In this document: piece by piece, positions 18,796-27,681 of the stretch
How positions within the stretch are numbered: the first letter of the stretch is position 1
Layout: the number at the start of each line of letters is the position of its first letter
Assembly: GCF_008727925.1 (NCBI RefSeq)
Contig: NZ_VTWT01000009.1
Location: 124,001-188,000, forward strand
From: Adhaeribacter soli
GTDB lineage: Bacteria > Bacteroidota > Bacteroidia > Cytophagales > Hymenobacteraceae
Length of the DNA: 64,000 nt
Direction: 5' to 3'
The notes under the pieces: generated by a model
What the model was told of the DNA's origin: nothing
The model's input: the letters and a program-made list of their open reading frames with translations, nothing else
Databases searched by the model: none
Made by a program: the position numbers and the translations under genes

Positions 18796-19497
18796 ATGGA
18801 GAATGTACTGGCAGTAGTTCCGGCCCGGGGTGGGTCCAAAGGAGTGAAGGATAAAAACATCTATTTAATTAATGGGAAAGCCCTGCTCTGCTATGCTGTT
18901 GAAACTGGTCTGAAATGCCCGCACGTAACGGAAACCTACATCAGTACTGACTCTGGCTTATACGAAGAAATTGCCAAAAGTTGCGGTGCAGAATCTGTTG
19001 GTTTAAGAAGTCCGGAATTAGCGTCCGATTCCGCTAAAACAGCAGATGCCCTGATCGACCTTGTTACCCGATTGCAATCTCTGGGCAAAAATTTTGATTA
19101 TGTTGTATTGCTGCAACCTACTTCTCCGGTTCGCCGTCCGGAGGATATTAGTAACATGCTCAACATCCTCAGATCACGGCCTGACGCCTCAGGCATTGTG
19201 TCAGTTTCCCGGTTGATCGAGCCTCACCCTTATAAATTAAAAAAGATTACTCCGGAGGGATTTCTGAATAGTTTTATTGACGGCACTTCATCAGAGATAC
19301 CCAGACAGCAAATGCCACCTGCTTTTAAATTAAACGGAGCCATTTACATTGTAAGAACGGAATTTATGCTGCAGAACCGGAAATTACTGGATAATAGAAC
19401 TTTACCCTATGAAATGGAAGAAGGAGTTAATATCGATTCGGCAGCGGATCTGGAATACCTCCATTACCTGGTTTCCACAGGCAAAATAAATTTATAA
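18796..19497 (+). CDS. neuA: CMP-N-acetylneuraminate cytidylyltransferase NeuA
   Basis: A 233-residue cytidylyltransferase that activates nonulosonic acid as the CMP-sugar. The nucleotide-binding motif PARGGSKGVKDKN near residues 9-21 and LQPTSPVRRPED near residues 105-116 are diagnostic. It is the only plus-strand gene between 134 and 47253, divergent from neuB. TATATTTG at 18720-18727 fits the -7 promoter consensus, but no -33 element is present at the right distance. It converges on the glycosyltransferase at 19624 with a 126-base gap. The product is probably used by the polysialyltransferase-like protein at 13672-14964. Confidence 0.92.
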   Translation: MENVLAVVPARGGSKGVKDKNIYLINGKALLCYAVETGLKCPHVTETYISTDSGLYEEIAKSCGAESVGLRSPELASDSAKTADALIDLVTRLQSLGKNFDYVVLLQPTSPVRRPEDISNMLNILRSRPDASGIVSVSRLIEPHPYKLKKITPEGFLNSFIDGTSSEIPRQQMPPAFKLNGAIYIVRTEFMLQNRKLLDNRTLPYEMEEGVNIDSAADLEYLHYLVSTGKINL

Positions 19498-19623
19498 TAA
19501 AAGGCAGGCGCAATTTTTAAAGTAGCGGTAATTTGCCGTCCGGATTTTAACTGGTTTTCCATAACGTTTCGGAGAAAGCTGATCCAAAAGTTTCTTTCCG
19601 TTTAGCCTGACCAGGTAAGTACT

Positions 19624-20685
19624 TTATTTTAAGCTATTCCCGTAAATCTGGTACAACCCCTTGAGGTAACTTTTGTGGGAGGCTAACTTCAGGGCAAAGG
19701 CATGCGCCTGCTCAGCATGCAGCTTCAATTTATCGGCCTGCCCCATTGCTTCCTGAACTTTACCTGCAAAATCTTCCGGCCTTTGGGGATTAAAAAAAAC
19801 CGCATGCCCACCGGAAACCTCGTGCATGATAGGAATATCGGATAAAAAAACGGGAAGCCCAACTGCCATCGCTTCTACCGGAGCCAGCCCGAAGCCTTCG
19901 TGCATGGAGCAAAGCACATAAGCATCGTATTGCGGCAGTATAGTATGGATATTTTTGGCTGTTCCTTTCAGCTTAATGGGAAGTTGGTATTTATCTATTT
20001 CCTGCTGCAGAGTTTTCTGCAAATACCCCTGGCCATAAATATCCAGGGTAGCCGATACGCCTTTTTCTTTCAGAATTTTAAACGCCTCGATCAGGTACTG
20101 GTAATTTTTAGCTTCTTTCAGGTTTCCTACAGCCACGAATTTTTCCAGCTTATTATCCGGCTTCAGGCGAAAATTCTGAAAGAACTGGTCCGGGATAAAA
20201 TTGTACAACACATGAGCAGGCCCGCGCAAACCAACTGACTGATCATAATCGCTCTTTACATATTCAGAAACAAAAATGGCGGTATGCCAGGGTTTATAAG
20301 TCACCTTTTCGAGAAACAGACTTAGCTTGTTTTTCCCGAAAGCATCTTTACTTAAAGTGCTGTGCACAGAAAAATAAAACGGAATACTTTTCGGAGTTGC
20401 CAGCCGGGCAATAAAAGTACTCCAAAGCAGATGAGCATGCACGATATCGGGGCAATAGCTGGTTATTAATTTCCGGAGTTTCAGAACAGTAGTCGGTATA
20501 GTCAGCTTTCCTTTGAAGTCGAGGCAATGAACAGAATGGCAATTTAATTCCGGAAGCAGATCATCGCCAGGATACAAGGTAACGACCACAATCCTGAACT
20601 CCGGCAGATTGTTAATAGTTTCGACCAGCAACCTTTCGGCACCACCTACCGACAGGGAATCGATGACGTATAAAATGGTTTTCAA
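19624..20685 (-). CDS. Glycosyltransferase, family 4
   Basis: A GT-B glycosyltransferase of about 353 residues. The start chosen is TTG at 20685, just before KTILYVIDSLSVGGAE, because GT4 proteins normally begin at this strand; an upstream ATG at 20742 would add 19 residues of unlikely sequence. The GGAER loop lies in the N-terminal domain, and the C-terminal CSMHEGFGLAPVEAMAVGLPVFLSD block contains the E-x7-E donor site. It is read towards the convergent neuA gene. A 12-bp perfect hairpin stands 66 bases upstream of the chosen start. Donor and acceptor are unknown. Confidence 0.85.
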   Translation of the reverse strand: MKTILYVIDSLSVGGAERLLVETINNLPEFRIVVVTLYPGDDLLPELNCHSVHCLDFKGKLTIPTTVLKLRKLITSYCPDIVHAHLLWSTFIARLATPKSIPFYFSVHSTLSKDAFGKNKLSLFLEKVTYKPWHTAIFVSEYVKSDYDQSVGLRGPAHVLYNFIPDQFFQNFRLKPDNKLEKFVAVGNLKEAKNYQYLIEAFKILKEKGVSATLDIYGQGYLQKTLQQEIDKYQLPIKLKGTAKNIHTILPQYDAYVLCSMHEGFGLAPVEAMAVGLPVFLSDIPIMHEVSGGHAVFFNPQRPEDFAGKVQEAMGQADKLKLHAEQAHAFALKLASHKSYLKGLYQIYGNSLK

Positions 20686-20750
20686 ATGTGATCGGCTTAT
20701 TGTTAAAATGATAAAGAAGCGTGAGCCGGCCGGAATTTTCACCTCTCGTT

Positions 20751-20779
20751 AGCCGGCTCTAACCGCATTAGAGCCGGCT
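20751..20779. repeat. Perfect 12-bp inverted repeat hairpin
   Basis: AGCCGGCTCTAA and its exact complement TTAGAGCCGGCT are separated by CCGCA. It lies between two minus-strand glycosyltransferase genes. No T-run follows on either strand, so a classical intrinsic terminator is unlikely; it may be a REP-like unit, an mRNA-stability hairpin or a weak terminator. Confidence 0.7.
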
Positions 20780-20816
20780 ACAGCCTAAAGACCAATATTA
20801 TGATCCTGGTAAAAAA

Positions 20817-22094
20817 TCAGACTTTTGCTCCGCTTTTAGCATCGGTTTTACTTAAGAAGGTATACAGCTTCTGGAACTGGCTTCTTCTGGAGTATTCATT
20901 AATTCTGGAATCGATGCCGTTAAATTCCAGTTTCCCGGTTTGCTCCCACTCCCGATACCAATCCATAATAACGGAACAAAACTCTTCCGCAGAATGCGGG
21001 GCTTTACCGCTTTGCGTGTAATTCAGCAGCTCCTCCACCACATCACCATCGCCGGGAACCTGAATAATGTTCTTTCTTAAACCCAGGTATTCAAAAACCT
21101 TGGTAGTATAAACCCCTTTCATGGTATCGAACCCGGCTAATAAAAGCACATGCGAACGTGCAGCTACTTCTAACGCTTCACTCCGGTTAACCCTATGGGT
21201 CAGGTTCAGCTTACTTTCAGGAATTACATTCTCAAATCTTTTTGCAACGTCAGGCAGGGCTTTAACGCCTATTAAATTAAATTTAATTTTAACGGATGGG
21301 TTTTCCCTGAAAAGTAATTCTATGCCTTCCAGCAGGGTATCTATATTGGCTTCTTTGTATAACGTACCAATAACCGAAATATTAAAAAGATCCGGGTATG
21401 GCTCCGCTCTAATGGTAGAAACCAGATCATCAAAACCATTGGTCAGGGTAAAGACTTCCTTATCAGTTTTTTTTGCAATAAAGGTTGTAAATGGGGGACT
21501 GGCAGTAAAAATACAGGCGGCTCCCTTTATCCATTTTTGAAAATACATCATTAATACTCGAAACTGAAGCTTGCGTAAAAGGGATAATCTGGGCTCCTGG
21601 TAAAGCAGGATATCGTTTTCGAAGTCCCGGATATCGACTAAAAGCTTGGTAGCCGTATTTTCAGAAGCATCTGCAGCAACCTTTAAAACGGTTAAAGGTG
21701 GACTAGACGCGAGCACATAGTTGAATTTCTCTTTTTTAATCAGCTCAGCGATATAATCCTGATATTGGTCAAATTCCAATTCAAAATGAAAACGGCCGGT
21801 TAAATTACGGGTAGCTGTTTTTAAGGAGGCAAGTATTCTATTCTCTGGAAACCTAAAGGCTTTATACGGTAAATAATGGATCTTAACGCCGGAAGCTTCC
21901 TTTACGATGCGGGGCTCTCCTTCCTGGCTATCCAGGTAATCTTCCCAAACTTTTTCTGTTCCCGTCCAGGCCCTGGTAACCACGGTTACATCCCATCCTT
22001 TTTCGGCAAAGAAATCGGCAAATGCGTTGGCTCTGTTAGCACCTACATAATTACATGGCCTGAAATAGTAAGCAACCAGAAGTATTTTATTCAT
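20817..22094 (-). CDS. Glycosyltransferase, family 4-like
   Basis: A 425-residue soluble GT-B protein. The N-terminus KILLVAYYFRPCNYVGANRANAFADF is the pattern of GT4 proteins that act in capsule loci, with the VVTRAW strand following. The C-terminal domain includes SVIGTLYKEANID near residues 240-252 and VYTTKVFEYLGLRKNII near residues 344-360, which supplies the donor-binding Glu in KVFEYLG. It is soluble and probably adds one sugar to the lipid-linked repeat. The gene precedes the hairpin at 20751 and follows the epimerase across a 187-base gap. Specificity unknown. Confidence 0.83.
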   Translation of the reverse strand: MNKILLVAYYFRPCNYVGANRANAFADFFAEKGWDVTVVTRAWTGTEKVWEDYLDSQEGEPRIVKEASGVKIHYLPYKAFRFPENRILASLKTATRNLTGRFHFELEFDQYQDYIAELIKKEKFNYVLASSPPLTVLKVAADASENTATKLLVDIRDFENDILLYQEPRLSLLRKLQFRVLMMYFQKWIKGAACIFTASPPFTTFIAKKTDKEVFTLTNGFDDLVSTIRAEPYPDLFNISVIGTLYKEANIDTLLEGIELLFRENPSVKIKFNLIGVKALPDVAKRFENVIPESKLNLTHRVNRSEALEVAARSHVLLLAGFDTMKGVYTTKVFEYLGLRKNIIQVPGDGDVVEELLNYTQSGKAPHSAEEFCSVIMDWYREWEQTGKLEFNGIDSRINEYSRRSQFQKLYTFLSKTDAKSGAKV

Positions 22095-22281
22095 TATAAA
22101 TTTACTGCTTTGTCTTTAAGCGGATTAATAGTTTACCAGTCTCTCGATTACAGCCCGATTTTAAATATTGAATTAAAGTTTCAAATCTAGCGGCATTTCA
22201 ATTAAAACAGGTTAAAGACCGGTATTTTATTTCAGCACTTTGTAAAGTATTAAAGGACTGCCCTCTTTATACCTGCAGGTT

Positions 22282-23352
22282 CTAAGCCTTCGCCAGTGCC
22301 TTTTCGCCTATTACGAATTCTTCGATAATTGCAACAATGGCTTCCGCTGCATGTCCATCGCCGTATAGATCTTTAAATTCTTTTGCCTCGTCATTTTCCA
22401 GAATTGAACGAAGAGATTCCAACTCCTCAAATACCAGCATATTACAACCGCCATCTAAAGTTTCCACCCATTCGGTTTCTTTCCGGATGGTGATGCAGGG
22501 TTTCTTCAGCATATAAGCCTCTTTCTGGATCCCGCCGGAATCGGTGATAATATAATCGGCAAAAGTCTGATAGGAAAGACACGCTTCATAACCCACCGGA
22601 GGAATAAAAATAATATTATCGAAGGTATCAAGATCTATCATCCATTTCTTCAAGTTATTCTGGGTCCGGGGATGAATAGGAAAGACCACTTTTTTGCTTA
22701 ACCCATTCAATATCCCTAGAATATAAACCAGGCGGTCTTTTTCGTCTGTATTGTAAGGGCGGTGTAAGGTAACAAAGTAATAGCTTTCATTCAGCTTCTT
22801 TTCCAGAAACGGCTTCATCAGATTCAAGGAGTCGCACATTACATCTCCCACCCGGTAAACCCCTTCTTTAATACCTTCGTTGGCTAAATTGGCAATGGCG
22901 CTGGAAGTGGGTGCAAACAGGAGCTTAGATAAGTGATCCGTTAAAACCCGGTTAACTTCTTCCGGCATTTCCCTGTTAAAGCTCCGTAACCCCGCTTCTA
23001 TATGAACGATCGGAATATTAAGCTTTGCCGCTGCCAGCGCACCGGCTAGTGTAGAGTTGGTATCGCCGTACACTAAAACCACATCGGGAGACTCCCGGAT
23101 AAGGATATTTTCAATTTCCTGAAGCATGATGGCCGTCTGGGCACCGTGCTGGCTGGCCTTACCAATATTCAGCATATAGGTTGGTTTAGGCATTTTTAAT
23201 TCCTCAAAAAACACCTGGCTCATATTCTGGTCGAAATGCTGACCGGTATGAATGGTGATGGAATCAAACTTACTCTGAAGGGCTAAAGCTACCGGAGAAT
23301 GCTTAATAAACTGAGGCCGCGCCCCGATAATGGAGACTATTTTTGGTAACAT
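22282..23352 (-). CDS. wecB: UDP-N-acetylglucosamine 2-epimerase (non-hydrolysing), WecB/WbpI-like
   Basis: A 356-residue epimerase that interconverts UDP-GlcNAc-type and UDP-ManNAc-type sugars. IIGARPQFIKHSP near residues 8-20 and VHIEAGLRSFNREMPEE near residues 117-133 are the substrate-binding blocks, and TDSGGIQKEA near residue 270 is the UDP site. In the Wbp pathway the homologue WbpI epimerises UDP-GlcNAc3NAcA to UDP-ManNAc3NAcA. Because the WbpB, WbpD and WbpE homologues lie at 31.5-34.5 kb, a WbpI role is plausible. Plain ManNAc supply (WecB) is the alternative; motifs do not separate the two. Confidence 0.85.
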   Translation of the reverse strand: MLPKIVSIIGARPQFIKHSPVALALQSKFDSITIHTGQHFDQNMSQVFFEELKMPKPTYMLNIGKASQHGAQTAIMLQEIENILIRESPDVVLVYGDTNSTLAGALAAAKLNIPIVHIEAGLRSFNREMPEEVNRVLTDHLSKLLFAPTSSAIANLANEGIKEGVYRVGDVMCDSLNLMKPFLEKKLNESYYFVTLHRPYNTDEKDRLVYILGILNGLSKKVVFPIHPRTQNNLKKWMIDLDTFDNIIFIPPVGYEACLSYQTFADYIITDSGGIQKEAYMLKKPCITIRKETEWVETLDGGCNMLVFEELESLRSILENDEAKEFKDLYGDGHAAEAIVAIIEEFVIGEKALAKA

Positions 23353-23646
23353 GCTTTAATTTTGATCCAGGATCTGAAAAAGTAGTTAAATGCAAAAAGA
23401 ACTCACCTAACCAACACTAATACTTTAAATTTAGCAGTTAAAACGTCCAAACCGGCATATCCACCAATTAATTCGGGAGGAGCCCTAAATTAATAAAGGA
23501 ACACTGGCTTTCCGGTTGGTTTTTACCCGCAAACAGATAGCGTTCTGCTGTTCAGCGCCATTGAAGCCTTCTATGAAAAGCATCGGCATATAATTAAACA
23601 GGTTTAACAACCGCCTGCGTATCCTTTTCTTTGCCTCCTATTGGAA

Positions 23647-25071
23647 TTACTTAAATTGCTTTAAAGGCAGCAACTCTTTTACTTTCTTTCTGAAAACCAA
23701 TAATAAGCCCGCAAATAGAACGGCCGCAATCCCTATTTTTTCCAGCAGGTTGAGGTTTAACTGCAGCATGCCGGAAAACACCAACGTGCAAAGAAGAAAG
23801 AATAAGATTATCCGCTTGAAGTTATAAGGAATAAAATAAAGCCTTTGGGCTTTATACGTTAGTATTATACACATTACTATGTTGCCAACAATCATGGCTA
23901 AAGCCGCACCCTCCTTTCCAAATTGAGGAATAAGCATAAAGAACAGAATTACGGTTACAAGAGCGCTAATAGGCATAGAAACGGCATACGATATATTATT
24001 TTTCGCAATGCTGTTGGCGATCGCCAAAATATTAGGCACGCCCATCATAACCACGTTAATGGCAAGCAGGCCAATTATTTGCCAGGCATCTATGTAGCTT
24101 TCCCGGGTGAAAATAATTAAAATATCTTTGGCAAAGAAAAGCAGCAAAAAAGCACAGGAAAACCCTAAAACACAGTACCATTCAAAAACTTTGCTATACG
24201 TTCTCCGGGCATTTTCTTCTTTGGAAATTGATAAGGCAAATGGGGTCCAGGCCTGAAAAAAGGCCCAGGTAACCAAACTCAGAATATTTGAAATGCTGGC
24301 GCCAACCTGGTACAGCCCGATCTCGGCATTATCCTTCACTAATAATTTTAAGAAATAGATAGAAGCCATGTTCATAACCCAATAAAGCAGGGAGGCCGGC
24401 ACCAATGGCAACGAAAACCGGAGCATATCCTTTAGCCGCACGTACGAAAAGGAGCCCGGTTGCACCCATTTCCCTAAAAGCAGCAGCATGAATATGAAGC
24501 CCATAAAGCCCGCAATTAACTGCGAATAAAAAACGCCCTGTACCCCAATTCTTAAATAAAGAATAAACACAATATTAAAGCACAGAGTAGTAGCCAGAAG
24601 GATCAGCGAATAAGTCATAGCTTTTAATGGCTGGTGCAGCATTCTGCACCAGATATTGACCACCTTCTGAAAGCCCACAAAAAGCAAATTCAGGCCAATT
24701 AAAATAAATAGCAGGCTATACGCTTTTGTATCAAAAAACAATAAAGAAAGCTGGCTGCTGAACGCAACTACAATAAGCATTGCGACCAGTCCGGTACCTG
24801 CTAAAAAGACCAGCCAGGAATTGAAAGTAACTTTCCTTTCCTTCTCATCCGGTTTATCCCAGAACCAGACTGCGGCCGAATTATCTAAACTAAAAATCAG
24901 GAGAATATTTAAAAAGGCTGACGTAGTGGTCAGAATGGAAATAACGCCGTAATCGGCCGGTTCAAAGACCTTCGTATAAAGGGGAATTAAAAAGATGCTG
25001 ATGAAGGAGGAAATGATCCCGGATAGCCCATAAATGAAGGTATCCTTAAAAAGTGATTTAAACTGCTTCAT
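23647..25071 (-). CDS. Oligosaccharide flippase (Wzx-like), copy 2
   Basis: A 474-residue polytopic protein with about twelve to fourteen membrane segments. The N-terminus FIYGLSGIISSFISIFLIPLYTKV is typical of the polysaccharide transporter (RfbX/Wzx) family. It shares overall layout with the flippase at 12371-13672 but is not a close copy. It overlaps the next downstream-orientated gene boundary by one base with the glycosyltransferase at 25071-26306, so both are coupled. It is visibly AT-rich, as expected for genes exchanged between O-antigen loci. It should export one of the repeat units assembled here. Confidence 0.87.
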   Translation of the reverse strand: MKQFKSLFKDTFIYGLSGIISSFISIFLIPLYTKVFEPADYGVISILTTTSAFLNILLIFSLDNSAAVWFWDKPDEKERKVTFNSWLVFLAGTGLVAMLIVVAFSSQLSLLFFDTKAYSLLFILIGLNLLFVGFQKVVNIWCRMLHQPLKAMTYSLILLATTLCFNIVFILYLRIGVQGVFYSQLIAGFMGFIFMLLLLGKWVQPGSFSYVRLKDMLRFSLPLVPASLLYWVMNMASIYFLKLLVKDNAEIGLYQVGASISNILSLVTWAFFQAWTPFALSISKEENARRTYSKVFEWYCVLGFSCAFLLLFFAKDILIIFTRESYIDAWQIIGLLAINVVMMGVPNILAIANSIAKNNISYAVSMPISALVTVILFFMLIPQFGKEGAALAMIVGNIVMCIILTYKAQRLYFIPYNFKRIILFFLLCTLVFSGMLQLNLNLLEKIGIAAVLFAGLLLVFRKKVKELLPLKQFK

Positions 25072-26306
25072 TAATATGAATTCATTAGCCCTCTTCTAAC
25101 CGCATTTTTAACTACGGCCGGATCTCCCTTAAAAAAGCGGCCAGCCACCTTCGCGCTCATTTCGAGATTTTCCCTACTTAACACCACTCCCTGAGGCAAT
25201 TCGAATAACCGCAGATAAAAATCCGGGGTATATTGCTGATGCTCCCGGACCAGGCTTGAAATTATTTGCTGAGCCACTTTTTCCGGCCGGTTGTTTTCCT
25301 CAACATACGCCTTCCCCTTAAAGGCCAGATGAGCCTTATTTGGATCGTCGAGAAGCTTTTTTAACTGATCATAAATGTTTTCCGGATTGATATTGATAAC
25401 GGGCGGGTTAAAAATATCCTTGTAAACATTTAACGTTCTGGTTGCTACAATACAACCTGCTGCCATCGCCTCCAAGCTTAATACTCCAGGGCCATGCAAC
25501 AGAATCTCGTCAATGAGAATATCGGCATTGGTTAGTTCCTTTAGCAGTTCGCGGTTAGGCAGATTCTGAAGGAGGCGAAATTCAAATCTGTATCCATCAG
25601 CCTGGAGCTTCTCCACTGCCTTACAGATTATGGAAGTTCCTTTTATTCCGGATCTGGACGGCGCGTGAACAATTACGGGAACTTCCCTCCCAGGCACCTG
25701 GAACCCTATCTTCTCCATACCCTTTAAGGGAATATGCAAATGATTATAGCCTCTTATCGCCAGTCCTTCCTGATCGGGAACTGAAAAGATCACATCTGCA
25801 AAAAGCTCATGAAGTCTGATCTTTTTAATTTTTTCATTGAGATCTTCTTCATGGAAAAAGCGCTCCCATAAACTTACATCTTCGCTAAACTCCTGCTTAT
25901 AAGCGGCAATATGGCGCACATCACTTCCTACGTGCAGGCAAACAATCTTTTTATTGGCAGCTTTTATCCTTTTAAATATTTTCTCCTCCGGAAGCCAGGG
26001 CCGCCAGATAAAAATAAACAGATCGTAGGCCTTTATCAGATCATCGGTGATGCGCTCTAAGGCCAGCCTGGAAGTAAAATTATCTGTATGCTGTAAAATG
26101 GCTTTAACCGGCCCCGGTATCTTTTTATCCTGGAAATTCAGCTTAGCTTTGAAAAAAGGCTCCTGAACAATATCATATTGCACATCCGGATAAAACTTAT
26201 TCCTTTCCAGCACAAAAGTAGTAACCTCATGGCCGGCATCTCTAAACCCTTCCGCTAAGCCAGACAAGATGGAGGCAATATCAAAACAACCTATAAATAC
26301 TTTCAC
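25071..26306 (-). CDS. Glycosyltransferase, GT-B fold
   Basis: A 411-residue protein with two Rossmann-like halves. The N-terminus KVFIGCFDIASILSGLAEGFRDAGHEVTTF carries the acceptor-side glycine loop. The C-terminal half has VIVHAPSRSGIKGTSII near residues 212-228 and LLHGPGVLSLEAMAAGCIVATRT near residues 269-291, where E-x-MAAG matches the GT4 donor-binding region. It overlaps hisF2 by four bases (ATGA) on the 5' side and the flippase on the 3' side. Placed beside the acetamidino genes, it may transfer the amidinated sugar; this is inference. Confidence 0.78.
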   Translation of the reverse strand: MKVFIGCFDIASILSGLAEGFRDAGHEVTTFVLERNKFYPDVQYDIVQEPFFKAKLNFQDKKIPGPVKAILQHTDNFTSRLALERITDDLIKAYDLFIFIWRPWLPEEKIFKRIKAANKKIVCLHVGSDVRHIAAYKQEFSEDVSLWERFFHEEDLNEKIKKIRLHELFADVIFSVPDQEGLAIRGYNHLHIPLKGMEKIGFQVPGREVPVIVHAPSRSGIKGTSIICKAVEKLQADGYRFEFRLLQNLPNRELLKELTNADILIDEILLHGPGVLSLEAMAAGCIVATRTLNVYKDIFNPPVININPENIYDQLKKLLDDPNKAHLAFKGKAYVEENNRPEKVAQQIISSLVREHQQYTPDFYLRLFELPQGVVLSRENLEMSAKVAGRFFKGDPAVVKNAVRRGLMNSY

Positions 26307-27064
26307 CTGGATATTGCTTCTTCTAATTTGTTCCGGTCAGGGAAATTAACTAACACCCCCAGGCCTTTTGCCTGATAAACAACCATACTACCTAAGGCAA
26401 CAGCAGAAGCTCCTGTTTCTACCGCCTTAACGATATCGTTAATTTGTCCGGCTCCTCCATTGGCGATCACCGGAATATTCACTGCTTCTGTTATTTGTTT
26501 AATTAAAATTGTATCATAGCCACTCCAGGTACCATCATGGTCCATGGAAGTGAGCAGTATCTCGCCCACGCCGTTTTGTTCCAGCTTTTTTGCCCAGGTA
26601 ACCGGGTCAAAATCGTGTTGCCGCTTTCCGTCGTTGCTGTAAACTTTATATTTCCCCCAGAAATTCTTTTTTACATCAATAGAGCCTACCACACTCTGTA
26701 CCCCGCTGTGATCTGCAATCTCCCGGATTATTTCCGGATGGTCGAAAGTAACGGTATTCAGGACGATCTTTTCAAACCCAATAGATAATATTTGCTGGGC
26801 CATGGCTGCTGAGGTTACTCCGCCGCCGTAAGAAAGGGGCATAAAGCATTCATCTGCTATTTGTTTCAGCAGCTCCAGGTTTGGCTTCCTTTTTTCCAGC
26901 GTGGCCCGGATATCCAGAAAGCAAAGCTCATCTACTTCCAGTTCATTAAAGATCCGGACGGTATTTATTGGATCGCCGATATAGCCAAACTTATTGAACT
27001 TAACCGTTTTAACCAGGCTGTCTCCGATAAGTTGCAGGCAAGGTATAACCCTGGTTTTAAGCAT
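26303..27064 (-). CDS. hisF2: HisF2/AglZ-like protein of acetamidino sugar synthesis
   Basis: A 253-residue TIM barrel clearly homologous to HisF, the cyclase half of imidazole-glycerol-phosphate synthase. In HisF the catalytic residues are Asp11 and Asp130; here position 11 is Gln (IPCLQL), while the second Asp is kept in GSIDVKK near residue 128. Loss of Asp11 argues against histidine biosynthesis. It is followed by a HisH-like glutaminase (one-base gap) and an N-acetyl sugar amidotransferase, the same trio as hisF2-hisH2-wbpG in Pseudomonas O-antigen loci. Its expected job is to pass ammonia from HisH to the amidotransferase that forms an acetamidino group. Confidence 0.85.
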   Translation of the reverse strand: MLKTRVIPCLQLIGDSLVKTVKFNKFGYIGDPINTVRIFNELEVDELCFLDIRATLEKRKPNLELLKQIADECFMPLSYGGGVTSAAMAQQILSIGFEKIVLNTVTFDHPEIIREIADHSGVQSVVGSIDVKKNFWGKYKVYSNDGKRQHDFDPVTWAKKLEQNGVGEILLTSMDHDGTWSGYDTILIKQITEAVNIPVIANGGAGQINDIVKAVETGASAVALGSMVVYQAKGLGVLVNFPDRNKLEEAISR

Positions 27065-27065
27065 A

Positions 27066-27680
27066 TTACAATTCAGAAAAATTCTTAAACAGTTTCATCC
27101 CGAATTTATGGGACTTTTCAGGATGGAATTGGGCACCAAAGATGTTTTCTCCGTTGGTAATTACGGAATCAAATTCATGCCCATAAGTGGTGCGCATCAA
27201 TACATCCATTTCTTCGTCTGCTTTTACAAAATAAGAATGAACGAAGTAAAAACGGGGGTCAGGAGGAAAATCTGCAATTAAGGGCGATGCATTAACCTGC
27301 TTTACCAGGTTCCACCCCATGTGCGGCACTTTTAAATTCTGAGTGCGGGTAAAAGAGAACTTAATAGTTTTGCCTTTTATCCACCCAAGGCCCGGCAGTA
27401 CACCCTCCTCGCTGCAGTCAGTAAGTAATTGCATGCCGAGGCAGATCCCCAGTACCGGAACCTTATCTTCCAATGCTTTTTTATTCAGGATTTCTTCAAA
27501 TCCACCCGCCTTAATTCTGGACATGGCGGCATCGAAGGCCCCTACCCCGGGCAACAGGATCTTGGTGGCATCGGCTATCTCATTGAGGTTATCCGTAACT
27601 TTTGCCTCCACGCCAACTTTTTTAAACATGTTAAGCACCGAACCCAGATTGCCCATGCCATAATTAACGATCGTAATCAT
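27066..27680 (-). CDS. hisH2: HisH2-like glutamine amidotransferase
   Basis: A 204-residue class I glutaminase. The nucleophile C80 is in GICLGMQ, and the triad is completed by H186 and E188 in QFHPEKS. The oxyanion region PGVGAFD near residue 44 is that of HisH. It would hydrolyse glutamine and deliver ammonia through the neighbouring HisF-like barrel. It is packed between hisF2 (one-base gap) and wbpG (one-base gap), with no other his gene in the window. This supports a glycan role rather than histidine synthesis. Confidence 0.87.
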   Translation of the reverse strand: MITIVNYGMGNLGSVLNMFKKVGVEAKVTDNLNEIADATKILLPGVGAFDAAMSRIKAGGFEEILNKKALEDKVPVLGICLGMQLLTDCSEEGVLPGLGWIKGKTIKFSFTRTQNLKVPHMGWNLVKQVNASPLIADFPPDPRFYFVHSYFVKADEEMDVLMRTTYGHEFDSVITNGENIFGAQFHPEKSHKFGMKLFKNFSEL

Positions 27681-27681
27681 G

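Noticed and set aside
16496-19497. Legionaminic or pseudaminic acid synthesis in place of sialic acid
   Set aside because: No PseB/LegB dehydratase or PseH-like acetyltransferase is adjacent to neuB; the simplest reading of neuC-neuB-neuA is N-acetylneuraminate. It cannot be excluded, because the SDR and DegT pair at 29-31 kb could supply a 4-amino sugar.
26303-27680. HisF and HisH as part of histidine biosynthesis
   Set aside because: No other his gene is present, the HisF lacks catalytic Asp11, and both are packed beside an N-acetyl sugar amidotransferase.
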